A model generated the notes under the pieces. That model had not been told where the DNA came from. It made no database searches and worked only from the letters and a program-made list of their open reading frames with translations. A DNA stretch of 64,000 nucleotides from Sphingomonas sp. BT-65. GTDB taxonomy: Bacteria > Pseudomonadota > Alphaproteobacteria > Sphingomonadales > Sphingomonadaceae. This document shows positions 8,871 to 17,586 of the stretch, one piece after another (within the stretch, counting starts at the first letter, position 1; every line of letters begins with the position of its first letter). The position numbers and the translations under genes are program-made. The stretch spans positions 1-64,000 of the forward strand of contig NZ_JAPCIA010000001.1 of assembly GCF_026107375.2 (NCBI RefSeq), written 5' to 3'.

Positions 8871-9083
8871 TTACTCTGCCGGGCTGAGATTGACCGCGGC
8901 CATCTTGCCGCGGCGATCCTCTTCCAGCTCATAGGTCACGCGCTGGTCCTGGGTGAGCGTGGCCATGCCCGACCGCTCGACGGCCGAGATGTGCACGAAC
9001 GCGTCGTTGGTGCCGTCATCGGGGGCGATGAAGCCATAGCCCTTGTCGGCGTTGAAGAATTTGACGGTGCCGGTGATGCTCAT
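8871..9083 (-). CDS. cspA: Cold-shock protein CspA family
   Basis: A 70-aa single cold-shock domain protein, the usual size for CspA-type RNA chaperones, which bind single-stranded RNA and melt secondary structure. The RNP1 motif KGYGFI (residues 14-19) and RNP2 motif FVHI (29-32) are intact. The ATG at 9083 follows AAGGAA at good spacing. The mRNA leader is about 120 nt if the promoter at 9211-9239 is correct, in keeping with the temperature-responsive leaders known for csp genes. Which csp paralogue this is cannot be decided. Confidence 0.95.
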   Translation of the reverse strand: MSITGTVKFFNADKGYGFIAPDDGTNDAFVHISAVERSGMATLTQDQRVTYELEEDRRGKMAAVNLSPAE

Positions 9084-9210
9084 GGAAAGTTCCTTCTTGT
9101 TTCGAGGGGCGAACCGACTGCCGGGATCGCCCCGGTGCCGCGGCTGCAGAAAGAAGGAAGTTGGGGCCGCAAAGCTCCGAGAACCGTCGATTTGCGACTG
9201 TAGCGATGGG

Positions 9211-9239
9211 AATATGGAGCAATAGCGTGAAAAAATCAA
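9211..9239 (-). promoter_or_regulatory. Candidate sigma-70-type promoter of the cold-shock gene
   Basis: On the minus strand TTGATT (9239-9234) and CATATT (9216-9211) are separated by 17 bp. This would give a leader of roughly 120 nt before the csp ATG. The surrounding AT-richness is unusual for this window. It is a consensus match only. Confidence 0.45.
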
Positions 9240-9288
9240 GGAGCTCTGCAAAGTCTTCGCGTATGGGCAATAAAATGAGCGAAAAATA

Positions 9289-9402
9289 TTATCCGGCCCG
9301 AGGTGCGATCAGTTCCTTGCACCGCGTCATGACCGCAATGCCCTTCGCATCGGTTTCATAGCCACAAATGGTGAATCGGGCACGAAGATTGACGATCGGC
9401 AT
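9289..9402 (-). CDS. Doubtful 37-aa open frame
   Basis: A short frame beginning MPIVNLRARFTICGYETDAK and ending ELIAPRAG. Its composition is balanced rather than arginine-rich, which is why it is listed, and it lies between the methyltransferase-like gene and the csp promoter. No ribosome binding site and no family match are evident. It might be the remnant of a longer gene. Apart from this, 9084-9428 holds only the csp leader and promoter. Confidence 0.2.
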   Translation of the reverse strand: MPIVNLRARFTICGYETDAKGIAVMTRCKELIAPRAG

Positions 9403-9428
9403 TGCGGCATTGACAATGCGCGCGCGGC

Positions 9429-9908
9429 TCAGAGCCAGCGCGGCACGCGGTTGGCATAGTCGATATAGGCGTCGCCAAACTTGCCGGCCATGTAGCGCTC
9501 CTCGCGCAGCACCACGCCATAATGGATCGTGACCGCGAGCGGGATCAGCATCCAGAACACCACCGGCGCATCCGCGGCGACGCCGATCGCGCAGTAGATC
9601 AGTGTCATGCCGAGATACATCGGGTTGCGCGTGAAGCGGTAAATGCCCTGGGCGACGAAGGCGGTGGTCGGCTGCCAGGGCGGCGCGGGCGTGCCGGCGC
9701 GGCGGAAGCGCGACACGGCCGCGACGATCGCCGCGACGCCGAGGAGCAGGAACAGCGCGGTGACGGTCCAGCGCAACGCCGCGGGCATGTCGAGACCCTG
9801 CGTCCGCACGACGAGGAATTCGAGCGCGAGGCCGAGAATCAGGAAGCCGAGATACAGGAGCGGCGGTGGGGCGATAACGCCAGCGGTGTCGCGTGTCGGT
9901 TCGGTCAT
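9429..9908 (-). CDS. Isoprenylcysteine carboxyl methyltransferase-family membrane protein
   Basis: A 159-aa protein with about four hydrophobic segments and the C-terminal signature of the ICMT/PEMT-like family: QGIYRFTRNPMYLGM (near residue 90) and REERYMAGKFGDAY-YANRVPRWL near the end. Bacterial members are predicted SAM-dependent methyltransferases of lipids or small membrane substrates; the actual substrate is unknown. It is the last gene of the minus-strand MoxR-type operon, 9 bp after the RDD gene, but may only be a passenger there. Confidence 0.85.
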   Translation of the reverse strand: MTEPTRDTAGVIAPPPLLYLGFLILGLALEFLVVRTQGLDMPAALRWTVTALFLLLGVAAIVAAVSRFRRAGTPAPPWQPTTAFVAQGIYRFTRNPMYLGMTLIYCAIGVAADAPVVFWMLIPLAVTIHYGVVLREERYMAGKFGDAYIDYANRVPRWL

Positions 9909-9917
9909 GGCGGTCCC

Positions 9918-10805
9918 TTAACCCGTCGAATCGAACTTGTCGCGCTTGCGCTGGCCGAACAGCAGGCGGCGCTCGAGATGGAGGCGCGCGGCGGTGTAAT
10001 AGGCCTCGAGGAAGGCGCGGTCCTCGCTCCAGCTTCCGCCCTGGTCGCGGCGGCCGATCTTGCGGCGGATGACCCCGGCGACGGTCGTGACCGTGTCGGG
10101 GTCGTTGCGGTGGAGCACGTCCTCCAGCCGCTGGATCTCGAACTGGCCGTAGGTTTCGAGCTCGTGCGGCGTGAAGCCCCAGGCGTCGGTCCGCGCGCTG
10201 TCGTTGGCGGCGAGCAGATCGGGCGCGATCTTCGGCCGCTCATTCTCCACCACCCAGGTGCCCGCGATCAGGTCTCCGGCGCGCAGGCGGTCGCGATTGA
10301 ACAGCGGCATGAACAGGAAGATCCCCGTCCAGGCGAAGCCGAGCAGCGCCAGCCAGCGATTGCTGAACCCCTGGGCCTGCGCGCTGAGCAGGAAGATGAG
10401 CGGCAGGAACACCTCCACCTCGCGCATCAGGTTGCGCGCCAGGATCGCGCCGCCGGTGAGCCGTCCGCCGTCGCGCGCGACGACGCGCAGCTTGAGCATG
10501 CGCTTGCCGGGCGTGGCGGCGCGCACGCCGCTCTCGAACAGGGTGAAGTAGAAATTGCGCAGCAGGAAGAAGCCGAGCAGCCAGATGATCGCGGCCGGGC
10601 CGATGGTGCGGAAGCCGCCGATGATGAAGAAGGCGAGGACGGTGAGCGCGATGAGGATCACGAGCATGATCACCGCGTCGACCGTGAACGCGCCCGCGCG
10701 CGACCCCGCGCTGGCGAGGCGCAGGTGAAGCGTCACGCCCTCCGGCGTCACCAGCTCGCGCAGGCGGCGCTCCTTCTTGTCGGCGGCGGTGCGCGGCTCA
10801 GCCAT
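9918..10805 (-). CDS. RDD family membrane protein
   Basis: A 295-aa protein with an RDD domain (Arg-Asp-Asp type, roughly residues 25-170) with three or four membrane segments: SRAGAFTVDAVIMLVILIAL, IIWLLGFFLLRNFYFTLFES, and GKRMLKLRVVARDGGRLT. A hydrophilic C-terminal part (about 175-295) follows. RDD proteins are membrane proteins of uncertain, sometimes transport-related, function. The start overlaps the end of the SpoIIM-like gene by 8 bp, so the two are translationally linked. Confidence 0.88.
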   Translation of the reverse strand: MAEPRTAADKKERRLRELVTPEGVTLHLRLASAGSRAGAFTVDAVIMLVILIALTVLAFFIIGGFRTIGPAAIIWLLGFFLLRNFYFTLFESGVRAATPGKRMLKLRVVARDGGRLTGGAILARNLMREVEVFLPLIFLLSAQAQGFSNRWLALLGFAWTGIFLFMPLFNRDRLRAGDLIAGTWVVENERPKIAPDLLAANDSARTDAWGFTPHELETYGQFEIQRLEDVLHRNDPDTVTTVAGVIRRKIGRRDQGGSWSEDRAFLEAYYTAARLHLERRLLFGQRKRDKFDSTG

Positions 10806-11802
10806 GCGCGCGGCGTCCGCCCAGCGCGAAATAGCCGACCCACAAAGCTAACATCGCCGCGGCGATCGCGAAGCGCGCACCATCGGCGGTGATCAGCTGG
10901 CGCGCAAAGCCTTCGAGCAGGCCGGCGACGAGCAGCATGATCACCACCCCGATCATCACCAGCGCAGCGCGGCGCCCGGCCTCTCCGGCGGCAGCCATAC
11001 GCGTGCGCGTGCCGGGAAAGGCGACGGCGCGCCCGATATGGAGGCCCGCCGCGCCGGCGAGGATGATCGCGCTCAATTCGGTCGAGCCGTGGATCATCAG
11101 CCAGCCGGTGAGGCCGACGCCGAGCCCCTTGGGGATGAACGCCGCGTACATCGCGCCGAGCAGCACGCCGTTGCTTGCGATCAGGAAGAAGGTCGGGATG
11201 CCGAAGGCGAAACCGAGTGCGAACGCCATGATCGAGATCTGGGCGTTGTGGGTGAAGAGGAAGGTGGCGAACACCTCGAGCCCGCCCTCCTTGGGACGGT
11301 CATAGAGGGTGGAGCGGAGATAGTCGGCGGTCGCGTTCATGTCGCGGCCGCTCGCCATCTCGGGCGGGATGATCGCATTGAACCAGGCCGGATCGCTGAG
11401 CACGAGGAAATAGCCCGCGACCGCGCTGGCAAGGAACAAGGCGGCGATCAGCAAGGTCTCGGGAAAGATGCCGCGCACCGCGGCGGGCCAGCCATAAGCG
11501 AAGAAGCCGCCGATCTGGCGCCAAAGCGGCTCGCGACAGCCGTAGAGGATGAAATAGGCGCGGGTGGAGAGGCTCTCGAGATAGGCGATCATCGACGCGT
11601 CGAGCGAGGTTTCGCGCGCGATCGACAGCGCCGAGAGCGTGGTGCGATAAAGACGCGGGAGTTCGACCAGATCCTCGTTGGTGAGGCGCTTGGGCGACTT
11701 CTTCTCGACGAGGTCGAGCAATGCTTCGAGACGCTGCCAGTCGGCCTCGCGCTCGGTGCGGAAATGGCGGACGCCGAAGGCGGGAGCGGTAGAGGCGGTC
11801 AT
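10798..11802 (-). CDS. SpoIIM (stage II sporulation protein M) family membrane protein
   Basis: A 334-aa protein: a soluble N-terminal region (about residues 1-100) and a multi-pass membrane part with RGIFPETLLIAALFLASAVAGY, FGIPTFFLIASNGVLLGAMY and HGSTELSAIILAGAAGL. The last segment is the characteristic SpoIIM/DUF95 motif. The organism is almost certainly not a sporeformer; homologues in Gram-negative bacteria occur in MoxR/DUF58 loci with no known sporulation role. Its 5' end overlaps the DUF58 gene by 4 bp. Confidence 0.88.
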   Translation of the reverse strand: MTASTAPAFGVRHFRTEREADWQRLEALLDLVEKKSPKRLTNEDLVELPRLYRTTLSALSIARETSLDASMIAYLESLSTRAYFILYGCREPLWRQIGGFFAYGWPAAVRGIFPETLLIAALFLASAVAGYFLVLSDPAWFNAIIPPEMASGRDMNATADYLRSTLYDRPKEGGLEVFATFLFTHNAQISIMAFALGFAFGIPTFFLIASNGVLLGAMYAAFIPKGLGVGLTGWLMIHGSTELSAIILAGAAGLHIGRAVAFPGTRTRMAAAGEAGRRAALVMIGVVIMLLVAGLLEGFARQLITADGARFAIAAAMLALWVGYFALGGRRAHG

Positions 11803-13042
11803 GGGCGTTCGCGGTCCCGGACATAGCGTTCGGCGAGAGTGAGGGCGAGGTCGTCGGGATTTGCCTCGAGCACGTCGATGCCGAGACGCTTCAGCCGCTC
11901 GATGACGATACGGCGCTCGCGGATCAGGGTGTGGGCGATATTGACGCGGATCACATCGTCGACCTGCTCGGGGCGCGCATCGAGGATCGCGTCGAGCTCG
12001 GTGTCGTGGAACAGCACGAACAGCACGCGGTGGCGCTTGAGCATGCGTGCCGCGGCGGAGATCATCAGTTCGGCCGAGGTCGGATCGGTGAACTCGGTGA
12101 ACAGGATGACGAGGCTGCGGCGCTGGAGGCGCTGGTCGAGCGTGACGAGCGAGAGGGTGAAGTTGCTCTCCTCCGCGCCATAGTCGATTGCCGCGGCGGT
12201 GCGGTGGAGCGTGGCGAAACCGCTGCTTCCGCTGACGCTGCCCGAATCCGCGCTGGGGCGGCCGGCGAAGCCGAACAGGCGGACCTGGTCGCCGGACTTG
12301 AGCGCGACGAACGCGGCGAGCAGCGCGGCGGAGACGGCGCGGTCGATGCGGGGGAGGCCGTCGACGGGCTCGCTCATCGCGCGGCCGCAGTCGATCGCGA
12401 AGACGACGCTGTTGTCGCGCTCGGTGCGGAATTCGCGTGCGAGTAGGGAGAAGTGGCGCGCCGAGGCCTTCCAGTCGATCGCGCGGCGCTCCATGCCCGG
12501 CTGGAAATCGGTGAGCGACTGGAACTCGGTGCCGTCGCCGCTGTCGGGACGGATGCGCGTGCCGAACTGGCGGCTGCGCAGGAACTGGCGCATGCCCTGC
12601 TCGCGCACCGGGCGCAGGCTGGGCAGGACGCGCACCTCGCCGTCCTCCGCACGGCTGCGCTGGCGCCAGGCGAGGCCGAGCGGGCCGGCGACCCGGGCCC
12701 AGATGCGCGCGACCTTCGCCGTGCCGCGGCGGCTGGCGGCGTAGCGGAGCGGCGCGGCGGCGGGATCGAGCGGTGCGGAGACCTCGGCGGCGTAGCGCAG
12801 CGCCGGGCCGCCCGCAGGGACGAGCTCGACCTTGTCGCCGACCTCGACCGAGCCGGGGAAGGCGGTGGCGAGATCGGCGTCGCGCAGCCGCGGGGCGAGC
12901 GCGCCGTCGAGGAAGGTGAGGACGAGGATCGCGAACACCCAGAACAGCGCGAACAGCCAGCCGTCCGGGCGAACAACGCCGAGCACCAGCGCGAGCGGGG
13001 CGGCCGCCAGCACCAGCGCCACCGCGCGCTGGGTGGGAACGA

Positions 13043-13046
<4 letters not shown>
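11799..13046 (-). CDS. DUF58 domain-containing membrane protein
   Basis: A 415-aa protein with two N-terminal membrane helices (about residues 8-50) and a DUF58 domain whose signature [15 protein letters not shown] lies near residue 185. The C-terminal region has a von Willebrand A-like layout ([11 protein letters not shown] near 215). DUF58 proteins are partners of MoxR ATPases. The start is a TTG at 13046 whose last base pairs overlap the MoxR stop (TTGA), implying translational coupling; no ATG or GTG gives the full N-terminal helix. Confidence 0.85.
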
Positions 13047-13995
<949 letters not shown>

Positions 13996-13999
<4 letters not shown>

Positions 14000-15354
14000 G
14001 CCTTCACTTCCTTTCGCCAATCGTCGAGTTTCTGTGCCGCGTGGAGCAACTCCGCCTCGGTTTTCGCGGTGCGGACCTGCGAGGCCGAGGCGGCATAGGA
14101 GGTTTGCGTGGGCAGGGCGTCGAGATGCGCGTCGAGCGTCTCGCCCTGCAGGGTGCGCGGTAGCGCGAGGCGGCGTGCCGCCCAGTCGCGGATCGCGTCC
14201 GCAAAGGCTTCGCCGCCGTCACGCGTGCGGCCGGCGCGGCGGGCGAGGCTGACGATGTTCTCGATCAGCGCACGCTTGCCGAAATCGAGCGCGCGCGGCT
14301 CGCGGCGCGGCGGGCCGAAGCGCGCCCAGGTGGCGAGGCCAGCGAGCAGCGCGGCGGCGAACAGCGCGAGCGTGACGCCGAGGAAGGGTGGCTCGAGCAT
14401 CAGTTGGACGAGATTGCGGCCGCCCGCGCCATAGGGGAGCATCGTATCGAAGTTGATCGTGCCGGGATTGTCGGGGTCGAGCGCGGCGAGCAGCGCAATC
14501 GCGGCCTGGGCGTTCTGGCGATGCGCCAGGCCATAATTGTTGAGCAGATCCGGGTCGGCGAGGATGTAGATGTGCTTGCCCGGCACCTCGCCCAGCACGG
14601 CGCTGCCGTCCGGCGCGGCGATCAGCGAGTAGATCTTGTCGCCGTCCAGCGACTGCACGGTCTCCGGCGTGCGGAACGGACGGAGGTCGAGGCTGGTGGG
14701 GTAGGTGAGCCGCACCTTCGAATGGTGGTCGACCGTGACCTTGGTGACCGGCGCGAGCATGCGCATCAGCGTCGGTGCGGCGATCGCGGTCAACCGCTCC
14801 TCGCGATTCGGCCGAAGCTGCTGCGGGGCGGAGACCCATTTGGGCAGGATGATCAGCACCGGCGCGCTCTCGCCCGCCGCATCCTTGAGCGCGGCCTCGA
14901 GCTCGGCAGGCTTGGTCTGCAGGTTCGGGGTCAGGATCAGCAGCCCTTGCCCCGGCCGCGCGGCGGCGTCGCCCGAGAGCGCGACGGTGCCCCCGGACTG
15001 CTCGATCAGGTTGTTGAGCGCGCGGAAGCCGGTGGCGAAGCGCGAAGTGGGGCTAGGGGCATTGCCGCGCTGGCGGTCGACCAGCCCGCCATAGCCGCTG
15101 ACCAGCAGGAAGCCGAGCATGAGCGCCACGCCGGCGGCGATCAGCAGCAGGACAGTGCGCGGACGGAAGGGGTTGACGGCATCGGCACCAGGCTCGCTTA
15201 TTCCTCCCCCGGAGGGGGAGGGGGACCGCCGAAGGCGGTGGAGGGGTAGTCGCCACAAATGGACCGGCCCGCGGGGGGAGAATACCCCTCCACCAGCTTC
15301 GCTGGTCCCCCTCCCCCTCCGGGGGAGGAATTGAGTTGATCTGGCGCCGTTCAT
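13996..15354 (-). CDS. DUF4350 domain membrane protein carrying an in-frame palindromic insertion
   Basis: A 452-aa protein. Residues about 66-88 form a membrane helix ([20 protein letters not shown]), followed by a periplasmic DUF4350 domain ([26 protein letters not shown], then a thiamine/GATase-like fold) and a second helix near 355. A cytoplasmic tail follows. Residues about 8-52 are encoded by a palindromic repeat (15199-15332) and are rich in G, R, P and S. The start ATG 15354 overlaps the DUF4129 stop as ATGA; no standard start in this frame lies between the repeat and the first helix. Function in the MoxR operon is unknown. Confidence 0.82.
15199..15332. repeat. Palindromic repeat element, family A, copy inside the DUF4350 gene
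   Basis: A 134-bp element with about 47-bp inverted arms. Each arm begins ATTCCTCCCCCGGAGGGGGA and ends GGTGGAGGGG, and contains its own small hairpin: ACCGCC-GAA-GGCGGT on the left and ACCAGC-GAA-GCTGGT on the right. The centre of about 38 bp is unrelated. It is read through in frame by the DUF4350 gene on the minus strand. A relative lies at 31433-31587. Confidence 0.9.
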
Positions 15355-16034
15355 CGGTGCCCCAGCGCGAATCCGGCATAGTCGGCGCGGGCGCGGGTCC
15401 AGTCCGCCTCGCCGAGCGGATTGCCGGCGAACAGGCTGCGCTCGACGTCGGCGACGATCCGGCCGAAGACGGTGCGGGCGGCGTCGGGCAAGCTCTCGAA
15501 CGCTGCGATGTCGCGGCTGGTGAGCGAGGGGCGCAGCGAATCGCCGCGCCAGCGCTCGATATCCTCGATGCTGCGATGGAGGATCAGGCGCACCGCCTCG
15601 GCATAGCGGCCCGCGGCGGCGAGGCGGTCGGCCTCGTCGAGCAAGGCGCGCGCGGCGCCGGCGTCGGGCGTCCAACCGGCGGGTTCGACGCTAGCCTCGC
15701 CGCGGCGGAACAGGCGCGCGGAGATCCATTCGCGGACCACGGGGAACAGGGCGAGGAGGAGGGCGATCACCACCAGCGCGATCGCGATCCACATCAGCAC
15801 ATACCAGCCGCCGCCGACCCAGTCGACGAAGCGGGCCAGCGCCTCGAACAGCTCGATCAGCCAGCGCGGCGGCTGGTTGACCTCGGGCTGACGCCAGGGA
15901 AGGTCGAACTGGATCGCGGGATCGGCACGCACCGCGCGATGCGCGGCATCGACGCGCGCCGGATCGCCAAAGGCGGCGGCGCCCTGCTGAGCGGCCCCCT
16001 GCTGAACGGCGCTGCCTGCGCCCGGTGCCGTCAC
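15351..16034 (-). CDS. DUF4129 domain-containing membrane protein
   Basis: A 227-aa protein with one membrane helix (YVLMWIAIALVVIALLLALF, about residues 75-97) and a C-terminal cytoplasmic DUF4129-type domain with ALLDEADRLAAAGRYAEAVRLILHRSIEDI. It is the first gene of the seven-gene MoxR operon. The GTG at 16034 is chosen because GGGGGAAATCCA precedes it; upstream in-frame residues would overlap the divergent amidohydrolase promoter. The end overlaps DUF4350 as ATGA. Confidence 0.82.
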   Translation of the reverse strand: MTAPGAGSAVQQGAAQQGAAAFGDPARVDAAHRAVRADPAIQFDLPWRQPEVNQPPRWLIELFEALARFVDWVGGGWYVLMWIAIALVVIALLLALFPVVREWISARLFRRGEASVEPAGWTPDAGAARALLDEADRLAAAGRYAEAVRLILHRSIEDIERWRGDSLRPSLTSRDIAAFESLPDAARTVFGRIVADVERSLFAGNPLGEADWTRARADYAGFALGHR

Positions 16035-16161
16035 TGGATTTCCCCCATGGCTGTGAGCGTTGGAGCAAATCGCCAAATTGCGCGCAACGCTTTTCGACCC
16101 TAACGGTTGGGAAACCGGGCTGTATGACCGGAATCGATCGAGCAGAGAGGGGCACAGCGAG

Positions 16162-17586
16162 TTGATCCGTACCATTATCGGCGTCGCCGCCGCCGCAGGC
16201 CTGGCCGCGTGTTCGGCCAGCGCGGAGGACAAACCCAAGAGCGCCGCGTCGGATGCGCCGGCGCAACGCGGGCCGGGCAAGGGCAAGGGGTTCGACCATG
16301 ATCCCTATCCCTCAACCTACCGGGTCTATCCGGGCGTGCCGACGCTGTTGACCAACGTCACGATTCTCGACGGCGAGGGCGGGCGGATCGACAATGGCGC
16401 GGTGCTCTTCCGCGACGGCAAGATCGCCGAGGTCGGCCAGTCGATCGCGGCGCCCGAGGGGGCCCAGGTGGTCGACGGGCGCGGCAAGTACGTTACCCCC
16501 GGCGTGATCGATGTGCACAGCCATCTCGGCGACTATCCGAGCCCCGGCGTGCAGGCGCATTCGGACGGCAACGAGATGACCGCGCCCGTGACCGCTGAGG
16601 TCTGGGCCGAGCACAGCGTGTGGCCGCAGGACCCGGGGTTCAGCCGTGCGCTGACCAATGGCGGGGTGACCACGCTGCAGATCCTGCCCGGCTCGGCCAA
16701 CCTGTTCGGCGGGCGATCGGTGACGCTCAAGAACGTCTATGCCCGCACGATGCAGGGGATGAAGTTCCCGGGCGCGCCCTATGGCCTCAAGATGGCGTGC
16801 GGCGAGAACCCCAAGCGAGTCTATGGCGCGCGCCAGCGCATGCCGGCGACGCGGATGGGCAACATCGCGCTCGACCGCGCCACCTGGGCCAAGGCGCAGG
16901 AGTATAAGCGGCGTTGGGACCGTTACGAGGACAAGGGCGGCGAGGTTCCCACGCGCGATCTGGCGATGGACACGCTGCGCGGCGTGCTCGACGGCGAGAT
17001 CATCGTCCACAACCACTGCTACCGCGCCGACGAGATGGCCATCGTGCTCGATATGGCCAGGGAGTTCGGGTACAAGGTGGGCACGTTCCACCATGCGGTG
17101 GAAGCCTACAAGATCGCCGACCTGCTCAAGGCCAACGGGACCTGCGCGGCGGTGTGGGCCGACTGGTGGGGCTTCAAGATGGAGTCCTATGACGCGATCA
17201 AGGAAAACCTTGCGATCCTCGAGCGCGAAGGCGCGTGCGGCATGATCCATTCGGACGACGCCAACGGCATCCAGCGCCTGAACCAGGAGATCGCCAAGGT
17301 GCGCGCCGCGGCGAAGCGCGCCGGCTTCGACGTGCCCGAGGAGATCGCGTGGAAATGGGCGGCAATCACCCCGGCGAAGGCGCTGGGGATCGACAAGGTC
17401 ACCGGCAGCCTCAAGCCTGGCAAGATGGCCGATGTGGTGCTGTGGAACGGCAATCCGTTCAGCGTCTATACCCGGCCCGAAAAGGTGTGGATCGACGGCG
17501 CGCTCCTATATGACGCTTATGACCCCAAACGACGGCCCGTATCCGACTTCGAGCTGGGTCAGCCGGGCGAGGGAGACGTGAAATGA
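16162..17586 (+). CDS. Secreted/lipoprotein amidohydrolase
   Basis: A 474-aa amidohydrolase-superfamily protein. The N-terminus IIGVAAAAGLAACSASAED contains a lipobox (LAAC), so it is probably a lipoprotein. Metal ligands are visible: HSH at residues 119-121 (PGVIDVHSHLGD), later His in VHNHCYRADE and TFHHAVEAYK, and Asp in IHSDDANG. Such enzymes hydrolyse amide or imide bonds of small molecules or dipeptides; the substrate is unknown. The TTG at 16162 is selected because it begins the signal peptide; upstream in-frame ATG 16060 gives an implausible leader. It overlaps the next gene by ATGA. Confidence 0.88.
   Translation: MIRTIIGVAAAAGLAACSASAEDKPKSAASDAPAQRGPGKGKGFDHDPYPSTYRVYPGVPTLLTNVTILDGEGGRIDNGAVLFRDGKIAEVGQSIAAPEGAQVVDGRGKYVTPGVIDVHSHLGDYPSPGVQAHSDGNEMTAPVTAEVWAEHSVWPQDPGFSRALTNGGVTTLQILPGSANLFGGRSVTLKNVYARTMQGMKFPGAPYGLKMACGENPKRVYGARQRMPATRMGNIALDRATWAKAQEYKRRWDRYEDKGGEVPTRDLAMDTLRGVLDGEIIVHNHCYRADEMAIVLDMAREFGYKVGTFHHAVEAYKIADLLKANGTCAAVWADWWGFKMESYDAIKENLAILEREGACGMIHSDDANGIQRLNQEIAKVRAAAKRAGFDVPEEIAWKWAAITPAKALGIDKVTGSLKPGKMADVVLWNGNPFSVYTRPEKVWIDGALLYDAYDPKRRPVSDFELGQPGEGDVK

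Noticed and set aside
9522..10892. 456-codon plus-strand frame opposite the RDD and ICMT-like genes
   Set aside because: E/R/A-rich shadow of a coherent operon on the other strand.
15190..15340. Possibility that the family A repeat is a CRISPR fragment or attenuator leader
   Set aside because: No regularly spaced direct repeats, and the element is within a coding frame, not upstream of an operon.
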